NCBI RefSeq assembly: GCF_013004595.1
Contig: NZ_JABEMC010000001.1
Span: 434,001-498,000, forward strand
DNA: 64,000 nt
Source of the DNA: Brevibacterium luteolum
Lineage (GTDB): Bacteria; Actinomycetota; Actinomycetes; Actinomycetales; Brevibacteriaceae
Reading direction: 5' to 3'
Position numbers and translations under genes: made by a program. This document shows, piece after piece, positions 16,420 to 25,180 of the stretch (position 1 is its first letter; each line of letters starts with the position of its first letter). Below the pieces are notes generated by a model. It did not search any database, was not told the origin of the DNA, and was given only the letters and a program-made list of their open reading frames with translations.

Positions 16420-17748
16420 ATGGTTCAGTCTCTGCTGCCGGTTGCCTGCGTGCCCGATCATACCGCCCTGCGCTCACACCTCGGCCCCGCCGCCGAGGTG
16501 GTGGCCCGGTTGTGGCCGGACTGGCCGGCCGGGCATGGGGCTTCCCGGTTGGCGTGCGAGTACCTGCTCGGCCGCAGCCGCGGCTGGCTTGACATCTCCG
16601 GGCGCCCCCAGAGTGGGGAGCAGGGGGAGCAGGCGGAGACCGCGTGGTCGCCGCGGCCGACGGTCGTCATCGACGATGCAGACGGCGCACTGTTGGCCGC
16701 CGCAACCGTCGCGGGCCCTGCGATCACTGCCTACTGGGATGACCTGCGTGGCGAGCGTCGGGGGAGCGCGGTCGCAGGTCTCCTCACTGAGGCAGGCCTG
16801 CCGCAGCCGCACACCGCCTCGCCGGACCTGCACGTCGGAGCACCCGGCGGCCCGGAGATCTTCCCGCCTGGCTGCCGGGTCGTGCTGGCGGCACCGAAGG
16901 CGACGGCCGCGCTGCGGGAGTACCTGCAGGCGGCCGCCGGGTTGGCTGAGGAGTTCATCGTCGTCGGCCGGGAGAAGCACATGAGCACGGCGATCAACGA
17001 GGAGCTGGCCGAGGTGTTCGACCGAGTCGACGTCTCACCCGGGCTGGCGAAGTGCCGGCTCATCATCGGCAGCCACCCGCGTGGCGGCAGCGGTGCTGGA
17101 CCGGCCGAGGCTGCCCCGGTGTTCCCGCGCAGCGACATCCGGCCGCTGCGCGTGCCCGGTGCAGCACCCCTCGAGGTCGCGGCCTACGGCGCCTGCTACG
17201 GCGGCACCCAGATCGATCACGGCACCGACGTGCTCGTCACCAGCCTCATCGACCACCGCGCCAAGCTCACTCCTGCTGCCGGCAGTCACGATTCTGCCGG
17301 GCTCACGGTCGCCGACCTCGGCTGCGGCAACGGCTGGCTGCTGGCCAACCTCCAGGGGCTGCTGAACCCAGCCACGAGCATCGGGATCGACGTGTCCAAA
17401 GCCGCCCTCGCCTCGGCCACGGCCACCCTGAGCACAGGCAACCCGGACGTCCAGCTCGTCCTTGCCGACGCCTCAGCCGAGACCGACCCGGCACTCGATG
17501 CGCTTGCCGGCAGCTGCGATCTCATCGTGCTCAACCCGCCTTTCCACACCGGACACACGATCGAAACCGGCACCGCACACGCAATGATCCGCACAGCCCA
17601 CCGGATGCTGAAACCTGGTGGGAGACTCGTCTGCGTCTACAACTCCCACCTCGGTTACCGTGGTGCGGTCGAGCGGACGTTCGGGGCCAGCCGACAGTGG
17701 GCCAGGGACCGCAAATTCACCGTCGTCACCGCCGTGCGAGGAGCCTGA
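16420..17748 (+). CDS. Class I SAM-dependent methyltransferase, RsmC/RlmG-like
   Basis: 442 residues. The C-terminal half has the SAM-binding motif VADLGCGNG and the N-P-P-F-H catalytic motif (VLNPPFHTGH) of guanine-N2 rRNA methyltransferases such as RlmG and RsmC. The N-terminal half looks like the degenerate methyltransferase domain usual in those enzymes. Start ATG 16420 with GTGGG upstream; the frame is open well upstream but without coding character. The likely substrate is a G in 16S or 23S rRNA; which one cannot be told. Confidence 0.82.
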   Translation: MVQSLLPVACVPDHTALRSHLGPAAEVVARLWPDWPAGHGASRLACEYLLGRSRGWLDISGRPQSGEQGEQAETAWSPRPTVVIDDADGALLAAATVAGPAITAYWDDLRGERRGSAVAGLLTEAGLPQPHTASPDLHVGAPGGPEIFPPGCRVVLAAPKATAALREYLQAAAGLAEEFIVVGREKHMSTAINEELAEVFDRVDVSPGLAKCRLIIGSHPRGGSGAGPAEAAPVFPRSDIRPLRVPGAAPLEVAAYGACYGGTQIDHGTDVLVTSLIDHRAKLTPAAGSHDSAGLTVADLGCGNGWLLANLQGLLNPATSIGIDVSKAALASATATLSTGNPDVQLVLADASAETDPALDALAGSCDLIVLNPPFHTGHTIETGTAHAMIRTAHRMLKPGGRLVCVYNSHLGYRGAVERTFGASRQWARDRKFTVVTAVRGA

Positions 17749-17779
17749 CCGAGGCTGCGCTGCGGGGTGGTGCGTTGTA

Positions 17780-17785
17780 TAGGAT
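17780..17785 (+). promoter_or_regulatory. -10 box candidate for the NAGGN locus
   Basis: TAGGAT within TATAGGAT, about 38 nt before the amidotransferase start. A GAAGGAT ribosome-binding sequence lies between. No convincing -35 box. Confidence 0.4.
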
Positions 17786-17823
17786 GGTGAGCACTGCAAC
17801 CTACCTGAAGGATGTGAGCCGGC

Positions 17824-19632
17824 GTGAGCGGCATCTGCGGACAGATCTCGACAGCCCAGGCACCACACAGGGACGCGAAGGCCGCGGTTGAGGCCATGAG
17901 CAAGGCGATGGCCGGCCGTGGCCCTGACGGTGACGGCATCATCGACGACGGGCGGGTCGCACTCGGCCACCAGCGTCTGGCGGTCATCGACCTCGGAGAG
18001 ACCGGCGCGCAGCCGATGCACGACCCCGATGTGCGCATGACGATCGTGCTCAACGGCGCGATCTACAACTACGAAGAGCTGCGCGAGGAGCTCCACGGAC
18101 TCGGCCACACCTTCCGCTCCAGCTCCGACACCGAGGTGGTGCTCAAGGCCTTCGCCGAATGGCGCGAGAAGGCCCTCGAGAAGTTCCAGGGCATGTTTGC
18201 GCTGGCCATCCACGAAGAGGAGTCCGGGCGCGTATTCATCGCCCGCGACCGGATGGGCGTGCGCCCGGTGTACTTCGCCGAGGTCGACGGCGCCTTCCGC
18301 TTCGCCTCCACACTGCCGGCGCTGCTGGCTGCCGGCGGCATCGACACCCGGATCGACCCGGTCGCGCTCAACCACTACATGACCTTCCACGCCGTGGTGC
18401 CCTCGCCGTTCACCATGCTCCAGGGCGTGCGTAAGCTGCCGCCGGCGACCTACATGTGGGTCGAGACCGATGGCTCGCAGACGCAGACGCAGTACTGGCA
18501 GCCGCTGTACGGCACCGGTGAGGACAAGGCCGACTGGTCCGAAACCGACTGGCAGGACGCGATCTACGACAGCCTGCGCGAAGCCGTGCGCCGCCGGCTG
18601 GCCGCCGATGTGCCCGTCGGCGTGCTGCTCTCCGGCGGCCTGGATTCCAGCCTCATCGTCGGGCTCATGGACGAGCTCGGGCAGAAGGACATCGAGACCT
18701 TCTCGATCGGCTTCGAGTCCTTCGGCGGTGAAGAGGGCGACGAGTTCACGTACTCCGACGTCATCGCCGAGCACTTCAAGACCAACCACCACCAGCTGCG
18801 CATCTCCACCGACCGGATGCTGCCGGCCCTCGACGAGGCGATCGGGGTCATGAGCGAGCCGATGGTCAGCCACGACGCGGTCGCCTTCTACCTGCTGAGC
18901 CAAGAGGTCGCCAAGCACGTCAAAGTCGTGCAGTCCGGGCAGGGGGCCGACGAGGTGTTCGCCGGCTACCACTGGTACCCGCCGATGTACGAAGCCGGCG
19001 ACGACGTCGAGGCTGCGCTCGCCAGCTACCAGCAGTCGTTCTTCGACCGCAGCTACGAGGAGATGGGCCAGCTCGTCTCCCCGCAGTTCATGACCGGCTC
19101 CGATGTTTCCACAGAGTACGTCGACGCCCACTTCCGCAGCCCGGGTGCGACCACCGGCATCGACCGGGCGCTGCGCATCGACACGACGATCATGGCCGTC
19201 GACGACCCGGTCAAGCGCGTGGACAACATGACGATGGCCGCAGGGCTCGAGGCGCGCATGCCGTTCCTCGACCACGACCTCGTCCAGCTCGCCGCCGAAT
19301 GCCCCGCCGAGTACAAGACCGCCCAGGAGGGCAAGGGCATCCTCAAGGAGGTTGGCCGCCGGGTCATCCCGAGCGAGGTCATCGACCGGCCCAAGGGCTA
19401 CTTCCCGGTCCCGGCCCTCAAGCACCTGCAGGGCCCATACCTGGAGAAGGTCCGCGAGGCGATCTCCGGGCAGGTCGCCCGCGACCGCGGCCTGTTCCAG
19501 CCAGCCGCCGTCGAGGCACTGCTGAAGGCCCCGAACGAGAATCTCACTCCGCTGCGCGGCAACCGGCTGTGGCAGATCGCCCTGCTGGAACTCTGGCTGC
19601 AGAACCACGGGATCACCGGCCCGGCAGCCTGA
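17824..19632 (+). CDS. N-acetylglutaminylglutamine amidotransferase (asparagine-synthase family)
   Basis: 602 residues. In the NAGGN osmolyte pathway this enzyme amidates the dipeptide N-acetylglutaminylglutamine. The N-terminal class II glutaminase domain (1-200: RGPDGDG, LGHQRLAVID, LNGAIYNY, SSDTEVVL) and the C-terminal synthetase domain with PP-loop SGGLDSS (270-276) are present. Position 2, normally the nucleophilic Cys, is Ser (MSGICGQ). The GTG start is fixed by an in-frame stop 9 nt upstream, so the Cys is not hidden by a wrong start. It may use free ammonia or be impaired. First gene of the trio. Confidence 0.9.
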   Translation: MSGICGQISTAQAPHRDAKAAVEAMSKAMAGRGPDGDGIIDDGRVALGHQRLAVIDLGETGAQPMHDPDVRMTIVLNGAIYNYEELREELHGLGHTFRSSSDTEVVLKAFAEWREKALEKFQGMFALAIHEEESGRVFIARDRMGVRPVYFAEVDGAFRFASTLPALLAAGGIDTRIDPVALNHYMTFHAVVPSPFTMLQGVRKLPPATYMWVETDGSQTQTQYWQPLYGTGEDKADWSETDWQDAIYDSLREAVRRRLAADVPVGVLLSGGLDSSLIVGLMDELGQKDIETFSIGFESFGGEEGDEFTYSDVIAEHFKTNHHQLRISTDRMLPALDEAIGVMSEPMVSHDAVAFYLLSQEVAKHVKVVQSGQGADEVFAGYHWYPPMYEAGDDVEAALASYQQSFFDRSYEEMGQLVSPQFMTGSDVSTEYVDAHFRSPGATTGIDRALRIDTTIMAVDDPVKRVDNMTMAAGLEARMPFLDHDLVQLAAECPAEYKTAQEGKGILKEVGRRVIPSEVIDRPKGYFPVPALKHLQGPYLEKVREAISGQVARDRGLFQPAAVEALLKAPNENLTPLRGNRLWQIALLELWLQNHGITGPAA

Positions 19633-19713
19633 CCCACCGACTTCACGCCGACACCACCGGGCCGGGGCAGGAATCCCACCCGGTGGTCTCGGCACATCCC
19701 GGCAGGAGGGACC

Positions 19714-21408
19714 ATGAAGCACGACGTCATCCAGGAGCTCGGCTGGGGCCGGCTCGTTTTCGGCCAGACCTTCGCAGAGATCGAGGAGATCGGCCGGGTG
19801 CTGCGCGACGAAGCAGGCGGCACCCGCGATATCTGCATGTACCTTTCGGATCCGCATGTGCTCGTCGCACTGCATCCGGAGGAGTACTTCATCGACCCGA
19901 GCCACACTTACCGCCTCGATCTGGAGAACCGGCTGCCCGTCCCGGTCGAAGTGCCCGGCGTAAAGGTGCGTTCCATCGAGACCGAGGCCGACTGCGAGGC
20001 GATCAACCGCATCTACGTCACCCGCTCGATGGTCCCAGCCGACGTCAGCGTCATCTGGGACAACCACCGCAACGCCGAATCGATGCACTACCTCGTCGCC
20101 GAGGACGAATCGACCGGCGAGATCATCGGCACCGTCACCGGCGTCGACCACTCCGAGCTGTTCGACGACCCCGAACGCGGCTCCTCACTGTGGACGCTGG
20201 CGGTCGACACGACCAGCGGCCACCGCGGCCTCGGCCGGTTCCTCGTCGTCGCACTCGCCCGCCTGCTGGCCGAACGCGGTGCGGCATTCATGGACCTGTC
20301 GGTGATGTGGAACAACGAAGCCGCCATCAGCCTGTACGAGCACATGGGCTTCACCCGCATGCCGATCTACGGCGTCAAGCGCAAGAACGCCATCAACGAG
20401 CAGCTTTACGCCCAGCCGCGCATCGAGGGCCTCGACGAGCTCAACCCGTACGCCCGCATCATCGCCGATGAGGCCACCCGACGCGGCATCCGCGTCAGCG
20501 TTCTCGATGCCGACACCGGCTACATCCAGCTCGAATTCGGCGGCCGGACCGTCATCACCCGCGAGTCGCTGTCGCAGTACACCTCGGCGGTGGCAATGAG
20601 CCGGTGCGAGGACAAGCGCGTGACCCGCAAGATCGTCGAAGCCGCCGGCGTGCGCGTCCCGCAGGGCCGCAACGCCACCTTCGACGAAGGCGACGTCGAC
20701 TTCCTCGACGAGTACGGTCCGCTGGTCGTCAAGCCGGTGCGCGGCGAGCAGGGGGCTGGCATCACGATCGGCGTGCAGACGGAGAAGCAGCTCAAGGACG
20801 CACTCGGCCGCGCCGGAGGCGAGGGCTCCGAGGTGCTGCTCGAAGAGTTCTGCGAAGGTGAGGACCTGCGCATCCTCGTCATCACCGGCCGCGTCATCGC
20901 CGCAGCGATCCGCCGGCCGGCCGCCGTCGTCGGCGACGGCAAGACCCCGGTCGCCGAGCTCATCCGCAAGCAGTCCAAGCGCCGGGCAGCAGCCACCGGC
21001 GGGGAGTCAAAGATCCCGCTCGATGAGTCGACCGAGGCGACAGTGCGCGAGGAGGGCTACAGCCTCGACGACATCCTCGAACCCGGCAAGCGACTGCAGG
21101 TCAGGCGCACCGCCAACCTCCACACCGGCGGCACCATCCACGACGTCACCGACCGCCTGCACCCGGAGCTGGCGAGGGCCGCGATCACCGCCGCAGCGGC
21201 CATCGACATCCCGGTCACCGGCATCGACCTGCTCGTCCCCGACGTCGAGGGCTCCGACTACGTCTTCATCGAGGCCAATGAGCGCCCCGGCCTGGCCAAC
21301 CACGAGCCGCAGCCGGTCGCCGCCGAGTTCGTCGACTACCTGTTCCCCAACTCCAAGCGCACCCCGTGGGCGTGGGAACCGGACAAGCCAGCCGACCCGA
21401 CGAACTGA
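19714..21408 (+). CDS. ngg: N-acetylglutaminylglutamine synthetase (GNAT + ATP-grasp fusion)
   Basis: 564 residues. The N-terminal GNAT acetyltransferase domain (about 85-230, TTSGHRGLGRFLVVALA is the acetyl-CoA loop) acetylates glutamine. The C-terminal ATP-grasp domain (about 290-550; VVKPVRGEQGAGI, EEFCEGEDLRILV, FIEANERPGL) ligates a second glutamine. Together they make N-acetylglutaminylglutamine. GGAGGG lies 4 nt before the ATG. It follows the amidotransferase by 81 nt. Confidence 0.93.
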   Translation: MKHDVIQELGWGRLVFGQTFAEIEEIGRVLRDEAGGTRDICMYLSDPHVLVALHPEEYFIDPSHTYRLDLENRLPVPVEVPGVKVRSIETEADCEAINRIYVTRSMVPADVSVIWDNHRNAESMHYLVAEDESTGEIIGTVTGVDHSELFDDPERGSSLWTLAVDTTSGHRGLGRFLVVALARLLAERGAAFMDLSVMWNNEAAISLYEHMGFTRMPIYGVKRKNAINEQLYAQPRIEGLDELNPYARIIADEATRRGIRVSVLDADTGYIQLEFGGRTVITRESLSQYTSAVAMSRCEDKRVTRKIVEAAGVRVPQGRNATFDEGDVDFLDEYGPLVVKPVRGEQGAGITIGVQTEKQLKDALGRAGGEGSEVLLEEFCEGEDLRILVITGRVIAAAIRRPAAVVGDGKTPVAELIRKQSKRRAAATGGESKIPLDESTEATVREEGYSLDDILEPGKRLQVRRTANLHTGGTIHDVTDRLHPELARAAITAAAAIDIPVTGIDLLVPDVEGSDYVFIEANERPGLANHEPQPVAAEFVDYLFPNSKRTPWAWEPDKPADPTN

Positions 21409-21552
21409 CCCCCGGGCCCAGCAAACTTACGCCTAACGCCCCCGCGAACCGGCCCCACCGGGCCCGAGGCGGGGGCTGAGTGCGTGCCGGGAGCCGCCTC
21501 GAAAGGCCCTCCAGACTCTGACATGCGGCTGGCCACAGCGCCTGCGGGCGCT

Positions 21553-21595
21553 ATGGTGGCCACTGTGCGGGCATGCCCGGCATGCCCGCCACCAT
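21553..21595 (+). promoter_or_regulatory. Strong hairpin upstream of the M42 peptidase gene
   Basis: Arms GCGGGCATGCC (21567-21577) and GGCATGCCCGC (21579-21589) form a near-perfect 23-bp palindrome with a one-base centre. It is extended by ATGGTG (21553-21558) pairing with CACCAT (21590-21595) across a bulge. It lies in the 246-nt gap between the synthetase and peptidase genes, 60 nt before the peptidase start. It could be an operator, an attenuator or a processing site. Confidence 0.5.
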
Positions 21596-21654
21596 CCGCA
21601 GAGCCGACCGGCTGTGCGGACGCCCCCTTGAGCACGACAGAAGGAGGAGTCAGA

Positions 21655-23022
21655 GTGCCCCACGACGACACCGCCGACAGCGTTTACAACGTCGCTGAAC
21701 TCGGCAACGACAATGCCACCGGATTCACTGATCTCACACCCGGAGTCATCGACCAGGGGTGGATGCTCGACATCCTCTTCCGCCTGCTGCGCACCCCCTC
21801 TCCCTCGGGACGCACCGATGCCGTCATGCAGTTCATCGGCGACATCGTCGCCGACCTCGGCCTCAACGCCCAGCTCACCCGCCAGGGTGCGCTCATCGTC
21901 GAACTGCCTGCCGCCTCGGGCACGGATGACGGGGAGGCCGACGACGCTGACCTGCATGAGGAGATCGACGCCGAGCGCTGCATCGTCGTCCACGCCGACA
22001 CGATCGGCTGCATGGTCTCGAAGCTCAAGGACAATGGCCGGCTGTCGGTCGTGCCGGTCGGCACCTTCTCCTCCCGGTTCGCCGAAGGGGCGCGCGTGCA
22101 GATCATCACCGAGTTCCCCGATGTCGTCTACACCGGTACGATTCTGCCCCTCAAGACCTCCGGCCACGCCTACGGCGACGAGGTCGACGAGCAGCCGGTG
22201 AGCTGGGATGAGGTCGAGGTGCGCGTCGACGAGGCCGTCAGCGACAAGGCCGGCCTGGAGGGGCTCGGCATCGAGGTCGGCAACACGGTCGCGCTCATGA
22301 CGCATTCGTCGATGTCGAAGTCCGGCTACATCAACTCCCGCCACCTCGACGGCAAGGCCGGTGTCGCGATCGCGCTCGCCGCAGCCAAGAGCGCCATCGA
22401 CGGCAAGCTGCGCCTGCCGGTGAAGACGACGATCCTCGTGACGATCTTCGAGGAGGTCGGCCACGGCGCCTCGGCCGGTGTGTCACAGAACGTCGCCGAG
22501 CTCGTCTCGATCGACAACGCCGTGTGCGCCCCGAACCAGAACTCGCTCGAGCGCGGGGTGACGATCCCGCTCAAGGACATGCACGGCCCCTTCGACTACC
22601 ACCTGACCCGCAAGCTCATCCGGCTCGGGCAGCGCCACGGCCTCGACATGGCCCGCGACATCTTCACCTACTACCGCTCCGATGTCGCCGCCGCGCTGGA
22701 GGCCGGAGCCGGTGCGCGTGCGGCACTCATGGCGTTCGGGCTCGACGGTTCGCACGGCTGGGAGCGCACTCACGTCGATTCGCTCATCCAGTGCGCGAAG
22801 CTTGTGACCCTGTGGCTGCAGACGCCGCTGACGCTGGAGAAGTGGGATGAGCACCGCCTTGGCGGGCTGCGCGACTTCCCGTCCCAGCGCCAGCCGGCCA
22901 TCGCTGAGCGGGTCGGCGACCGGCAGCATGAGGGTGCGATCTCCAATGTGCCGCGCTATCGCGGCGCCGATGAGCCGGTCGATGCCAACGGGGTCGGCCC
23001 GGAGGGCTGGGATGAGGAGTGA
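21655..23022 (+). CDS. NAGGN-locus M42 family metallopeptidase
   Basis: 455 residues. Third member of the NAGGN trio, probably involved in breaking down or maturing the osmolyte. The start is GTG 21655 with AAGGAGGAG 5 nt upstream; the longer open frame is rejected. M42-like features are VVHADTIGCMVSKLK (His and Asp metal ligands), HLDGKAGVAIALAAAKSA (second metal Asp) and TILVTIFEEVGHGA (catalytic Glu pair). The C-terminal GLDGSHGWERTHVDSL carries the last His ligand. An acidic insert lies after about residue 85. Confidence 0.9.
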   Translation: MPHDDTADSVYNVAELGNDNATGFTDLTPGVIDQGWMLDILFRLLRTPSPSGRTDAVMQFIGDIVADLGLNAQLTRQGALIVELPAASGTDDGEADDADLHEEIDAERCIVVHADTIGCMVSKLKDNGRLSVVPVGTFSSRFAEGARVQIITEFPDVVYTGTILPLKTSGHAYGDEVDEQPVSWDEVEVRVDEAVSDKAGLEGLGIEVGNTVALMTHSSMSKSGYINSRHLDGKAGVAIALAAAKSAIDGKLRLPVKTTILVTIFEEVGHGASAGVSQNVAELVSIDNAVCAPNQNSLERGVTIPLKDMHGPFDYHLTRKLIRLGQRHGLDMARDIFTYYRSDVAAALEAGAGARAALMAFGLDGSHGWERTHVDSLIQCAKLVTLWLQTPLTLEKWDEHRLGGLRDFPSQRQPAIAERVGDRQHEGAISNVPRYRGADEPVDANGVGPEGWDEE

Positions 23023-23079
23023 GCGCCGGTCCCGGGGCCGGCGCGCTTGGGGGCTGCGATACGGCCAAGGGGACCACGG

Positions 23080-23161
<82 letters not shown>

Positions 23162-23269
23162 GAAGCGCTCACCAGCTTAGACCAGCCGCCTGCCCGACGG
23201 CGAACCGGCTCGGCACACGGCGAGGGAAGCAGATCCCCCGCGTGTGCCGGGCCGGTTGCGTCAGGTCTG

Positions 23270-23326
23270 CCGGTCCCGAGGTGCGGGTCCGGTCCCGAGG
23301 CCTGGGCCCGGTTCCGAGATTCGGGT
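23270..23326. repeat. Three imperfect 19-bp tandem repeats after bcp
   Basis: Units at 23270-23288, 23289-23307 and 23308-23326 each begin CCGGTCCCGAG (CCGGTTCCGAG in the third) and differ at the end. The array abuts the bcp stop codon. Confidence 0.75.
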
Positions 23327-23799
23327 CAGCCGTCGTCGATGCCGAGCTGCTTGCGCAGCCGGGCCACGTGGCCGGTGGCCTTGACGTTGTACTGCGCGTG
23401 CTCGACCGTACCGTCGGCATCGACGACGACAGTGGAGCGGATGACACCCTGGACGATCCTGCCGTAGTTCTTCTTCTCCCCGAAGGCACCCCATTCCGTC
23501 ATGACCGACTTGTCGGCATCGGAGAGCAGCGGGAAGTTCAGTGACTCCTTCTCACTAAACGTCGCAAGCTTCTCCGGCTTGTCCGGGGAGATGCCGAGGA
23601 CCTGCAGACCGGCGCTTTGCAGGGCTGCGAGCGAATCGCGGAAATCGCAGGCCTGGGTGGTGCAGCCTGGGGTCATGGCAGCAGGGTAGAAGTACACGAC
23701 GACGCGCTGGCCGCGGAACTCCGACAGCGTCACCTCCGCGCCGTCCGCTGCGGGCAGGGTGAAATCAGGGGCGGTGTTGCCGACCTCAAGACGGGGCAT
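23326..23799 (-). CDS. bcp: Thioredoxin-dependent peroxiredoxin, BCP type
   Basis: 157 residues from ATG 23799, chosen because AGGA is then 6 nt upstream; an ATG two codons earlier directly abuts AAAGGA. Reduces hydrogen peroxide and organic hydroperoxides in the cytoplasm. Peroxidatic C46 and a nearby resolving-type C51 lie in TPGCTTQAC, the usual atypical 2-Cys Bcp arrangement; the N-terminal RLEVGNTAPDFTLP and IVQGVIRSTVVVD are family-typical. Confidence 0.93.
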   Translation of the reverse strand: MPRLEVGNTAPDFTLPAADGAEVTLSEFRGQRVVVYFYPAAMTPGCTTQACDFRDSLAALQSAGLQVLGISPDKPEKLATFSEKESLNFPLLSDADKSVMTEWGAFGEKKNYGRIVQGVIRSTVVVDADGTVEHAQYNVKATGHVARLRKQLGIDDG

Positions 23800-24001
23800 G
23801 CTCATTCCTTTCAGGTGCACGGGTGCCGCGTTCACAGCTGCGGCGCTCGACTCGTCGAACGCCGGTTCCACCATATCCGGTGTGAACCGGTAAGCTCTAG
23901 AAGCAGAGACAATGATGTGGGACGACGGCACCTGCCGCCACTGTCTGGGCACCTGCCGGTCTCCTGCACGCCAGCCCCTTCGTGAGTGAGGAAGCATCCT
24001 G

Positions 24002-24286
24002 ATGAGCAGCAATGTCTACACCTCCGACGTTACCGTCGACAGCGCCAATAAGTCCCAGCTCGAAGAGTCGATCCGACTGCGCGAACAGCGGCTGGCTGCC
24101 AATATCGACGAGTTCGTCGGCCGGGTGCACCCGAAGGCGCTGACCCGTCGCGCCACCGACAACGCCAAGTCCGTCGTCATCAACGACGACGGTTCGGTCA
24201 AGGCTGACCGCGTCGCTCTCATCGGCGGTGCCGTGCTCGCCTCGGCCGCGCTGGTCACCCTGCTTGTCCTGCGGGCCAAGCGCTGA
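24002..24286 (+). CDS. DUF3618 membrane protein
   Basis: 94 residues. The soluble N-terminal half contains the DUF3618 core (LEESIRLREQRLAANIDEF) and a single C-terminal hydrophobic helix (about 73-91) is followed by RAKR. Small actinobacterial family, no assigned function. The stop is 2 nt before the GroES-like gene, so they are co-transcribed. Confidence 0.85.
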   Translation: MSSNVYTSDVTVDSANKSQLEESIRLREQRLAANIDEFVGRVHPKALTRRATDNAKSVVINDDGSVKADRVALIGGAVLASAALVTLLVLRAKR

Positions 24287-24288
24287 AC

Positions 24289-24612
24289 GTGGGCCAGACA
24301 TCGTCGCTTCCCATTCGCATGCTCCATGACCGGCTCCTCGTCGAGCCGGACGCGGAGCTCGGTGAGCGCACCTCGGCTGCCGGCATCGTCATCCCCGCGA
24401 CGGCTGAGGTCGGCAAGCGGCTGGCATGGGGCAGCGTCGTGGCAGCCGGCCCTCATGTCCGGCAGGTGCAGCTGGGAGACACCGTGCTCTTCGATCCTGA
24501 GGAGCGTGCCGAGGTCGAACTCGAGGCCACGACGTACATGCTGCTGCGGGAGCGGGACGTGCATGCGATCTCCGAGCAGCGAGCCTCAGAATCAACCGGC
24601 CTGTACCTGTAG
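24289..24612 (+). CDS. GroES-like co-chaperonin (second, divergent copy)
   Basis: 107 residues, GTG start. Chaperonin-10 fold motifs: IRMLHDRLLVEPD, AAGIVIPATA (mobile-loop region), LGDTVLFDPEE and the C-terminal MLLRERDVHAI. No groEL is adjacent, so it is more like the stand-alone GroES-like proteins that sit next to DUF3618 in Micrococcales than the main groES. Confidence 0.85.
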   Translation: MGQTSSLPIRMLHDRLLVEPDAELGERTSAAGIVIPATAEVGKRLAWGSVVAAGPHVRQVQLGDTVLFDPEERAEVELEATTYMLLRERDVHAISEQRASESTGLYL

Positions 24613-24656
24613 TCCGTGAACCTCACCACATTCAGCGCTGAGGCTTGGATCTGATT

Positions 24657-24684
24657 TTGCAAGCCGCCGACGGATGTGTAGAGT
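24657..24684 (+). promoter_or_regulatory. Promoter of tRNA-Lys
   Basis: TTGCAA (24657-24662), a 16-nt spacer and TAGAGT (24679-24684), 12 nt before the mature tRNA 5' end. Confidence 0.6.
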
Positions 24685-24696
24685 TGTCTCTCGTTC

Positions 24697-24769
24697 GCAC
24701 CTCTAGCTCAATTGGTAGAGCAACTGACTCTTAATCAGTGGGTTCCGGGTTCGAGTCCCGGGGGGTGTA
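24697..24769 (+). tRNA. tRNA-Lys (CUU anticodon)
   Basis: 73 nt. Acceptor GCACCTC pairs with GGGGTGT (including G-U pairs). D-arm GCTCAATTGGTAGAGC, anticodon stem ACTGA/TCAGT with loop CTCTTAA (anticodon CTT), T-arm CCGGGTTCGAGTCCCGG. Discriminator A; CCA not encoded. Confidence 0.96.
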
Positions 24770-24781
24770 CAGATCCTTCGA

Positions 24782-24818
24782 AGAACCCGCTGTCTAGCGT
24801 TGCTGGACAGCGGGTTCT
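24782..24818 (+). terminator. Terminator of tRNA-Lys
   Basis: AGAACCCGCTGTC (24782-24794) pairs perfectly with GACAGCGGGTTCT (24806-24818) across an 11-nt loop. Confidence 0.8.
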
Positions 24819-25180
24819 CTGCTGTGACCCGGCGGTCGTTGACGAGAGCCGAAACGTGGGTTGCACGTTAGCGTACACCGTCTCCTCCCGTTCCGTCCGC
24901 AGATCCGGTCAGCGGCGATCAGGATGCGTTGAGCCAGGGACCTGAGGCGCTCTTCCCCGGGGACAGGGGTCGGGGGCATCTCGTCAGCCGCTGGGCGCAG
25001 CCGAGCGCTCCGATCCAGGCGAGTGTGATAACTTTCTGGTAACGTGCATGAGGGATTCAGGAATCTCACACGATAATGGAATCGACGTCATCCGAATATA
25101 TGTTGCTTTAAGCCCTCTCCCCAAAGCGCTCGCGCTGCGTACGGCCGGGGCATCCCCGAACGATCAGAAGCAGGTGGCAT
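24819..25180 (+). promoter_or_regulatory. Upstream region of the giant surface-protein gene
   Basis: 362 nt without a gene. The stretch 25020-25110 is AT-richer and has GATAAT (25072-25077) as a possible -10 box; GTGTGA (25023-25028) and TCACAC just before the -10 are inverted halves at a wide spacing. A purine-rich AGGTGG is 4-5 nt before the ATG of the surface protein. Confidence 0.4.

Noticed and set aside
17473..20151. Very long open frame on the minus strand opposite the NAGGN genes
   Set aside because: Antisense shadow: GC-rich codon use leaves the opposite strand open. The plus-strand genes have complete domains and ribosome-binding sites.
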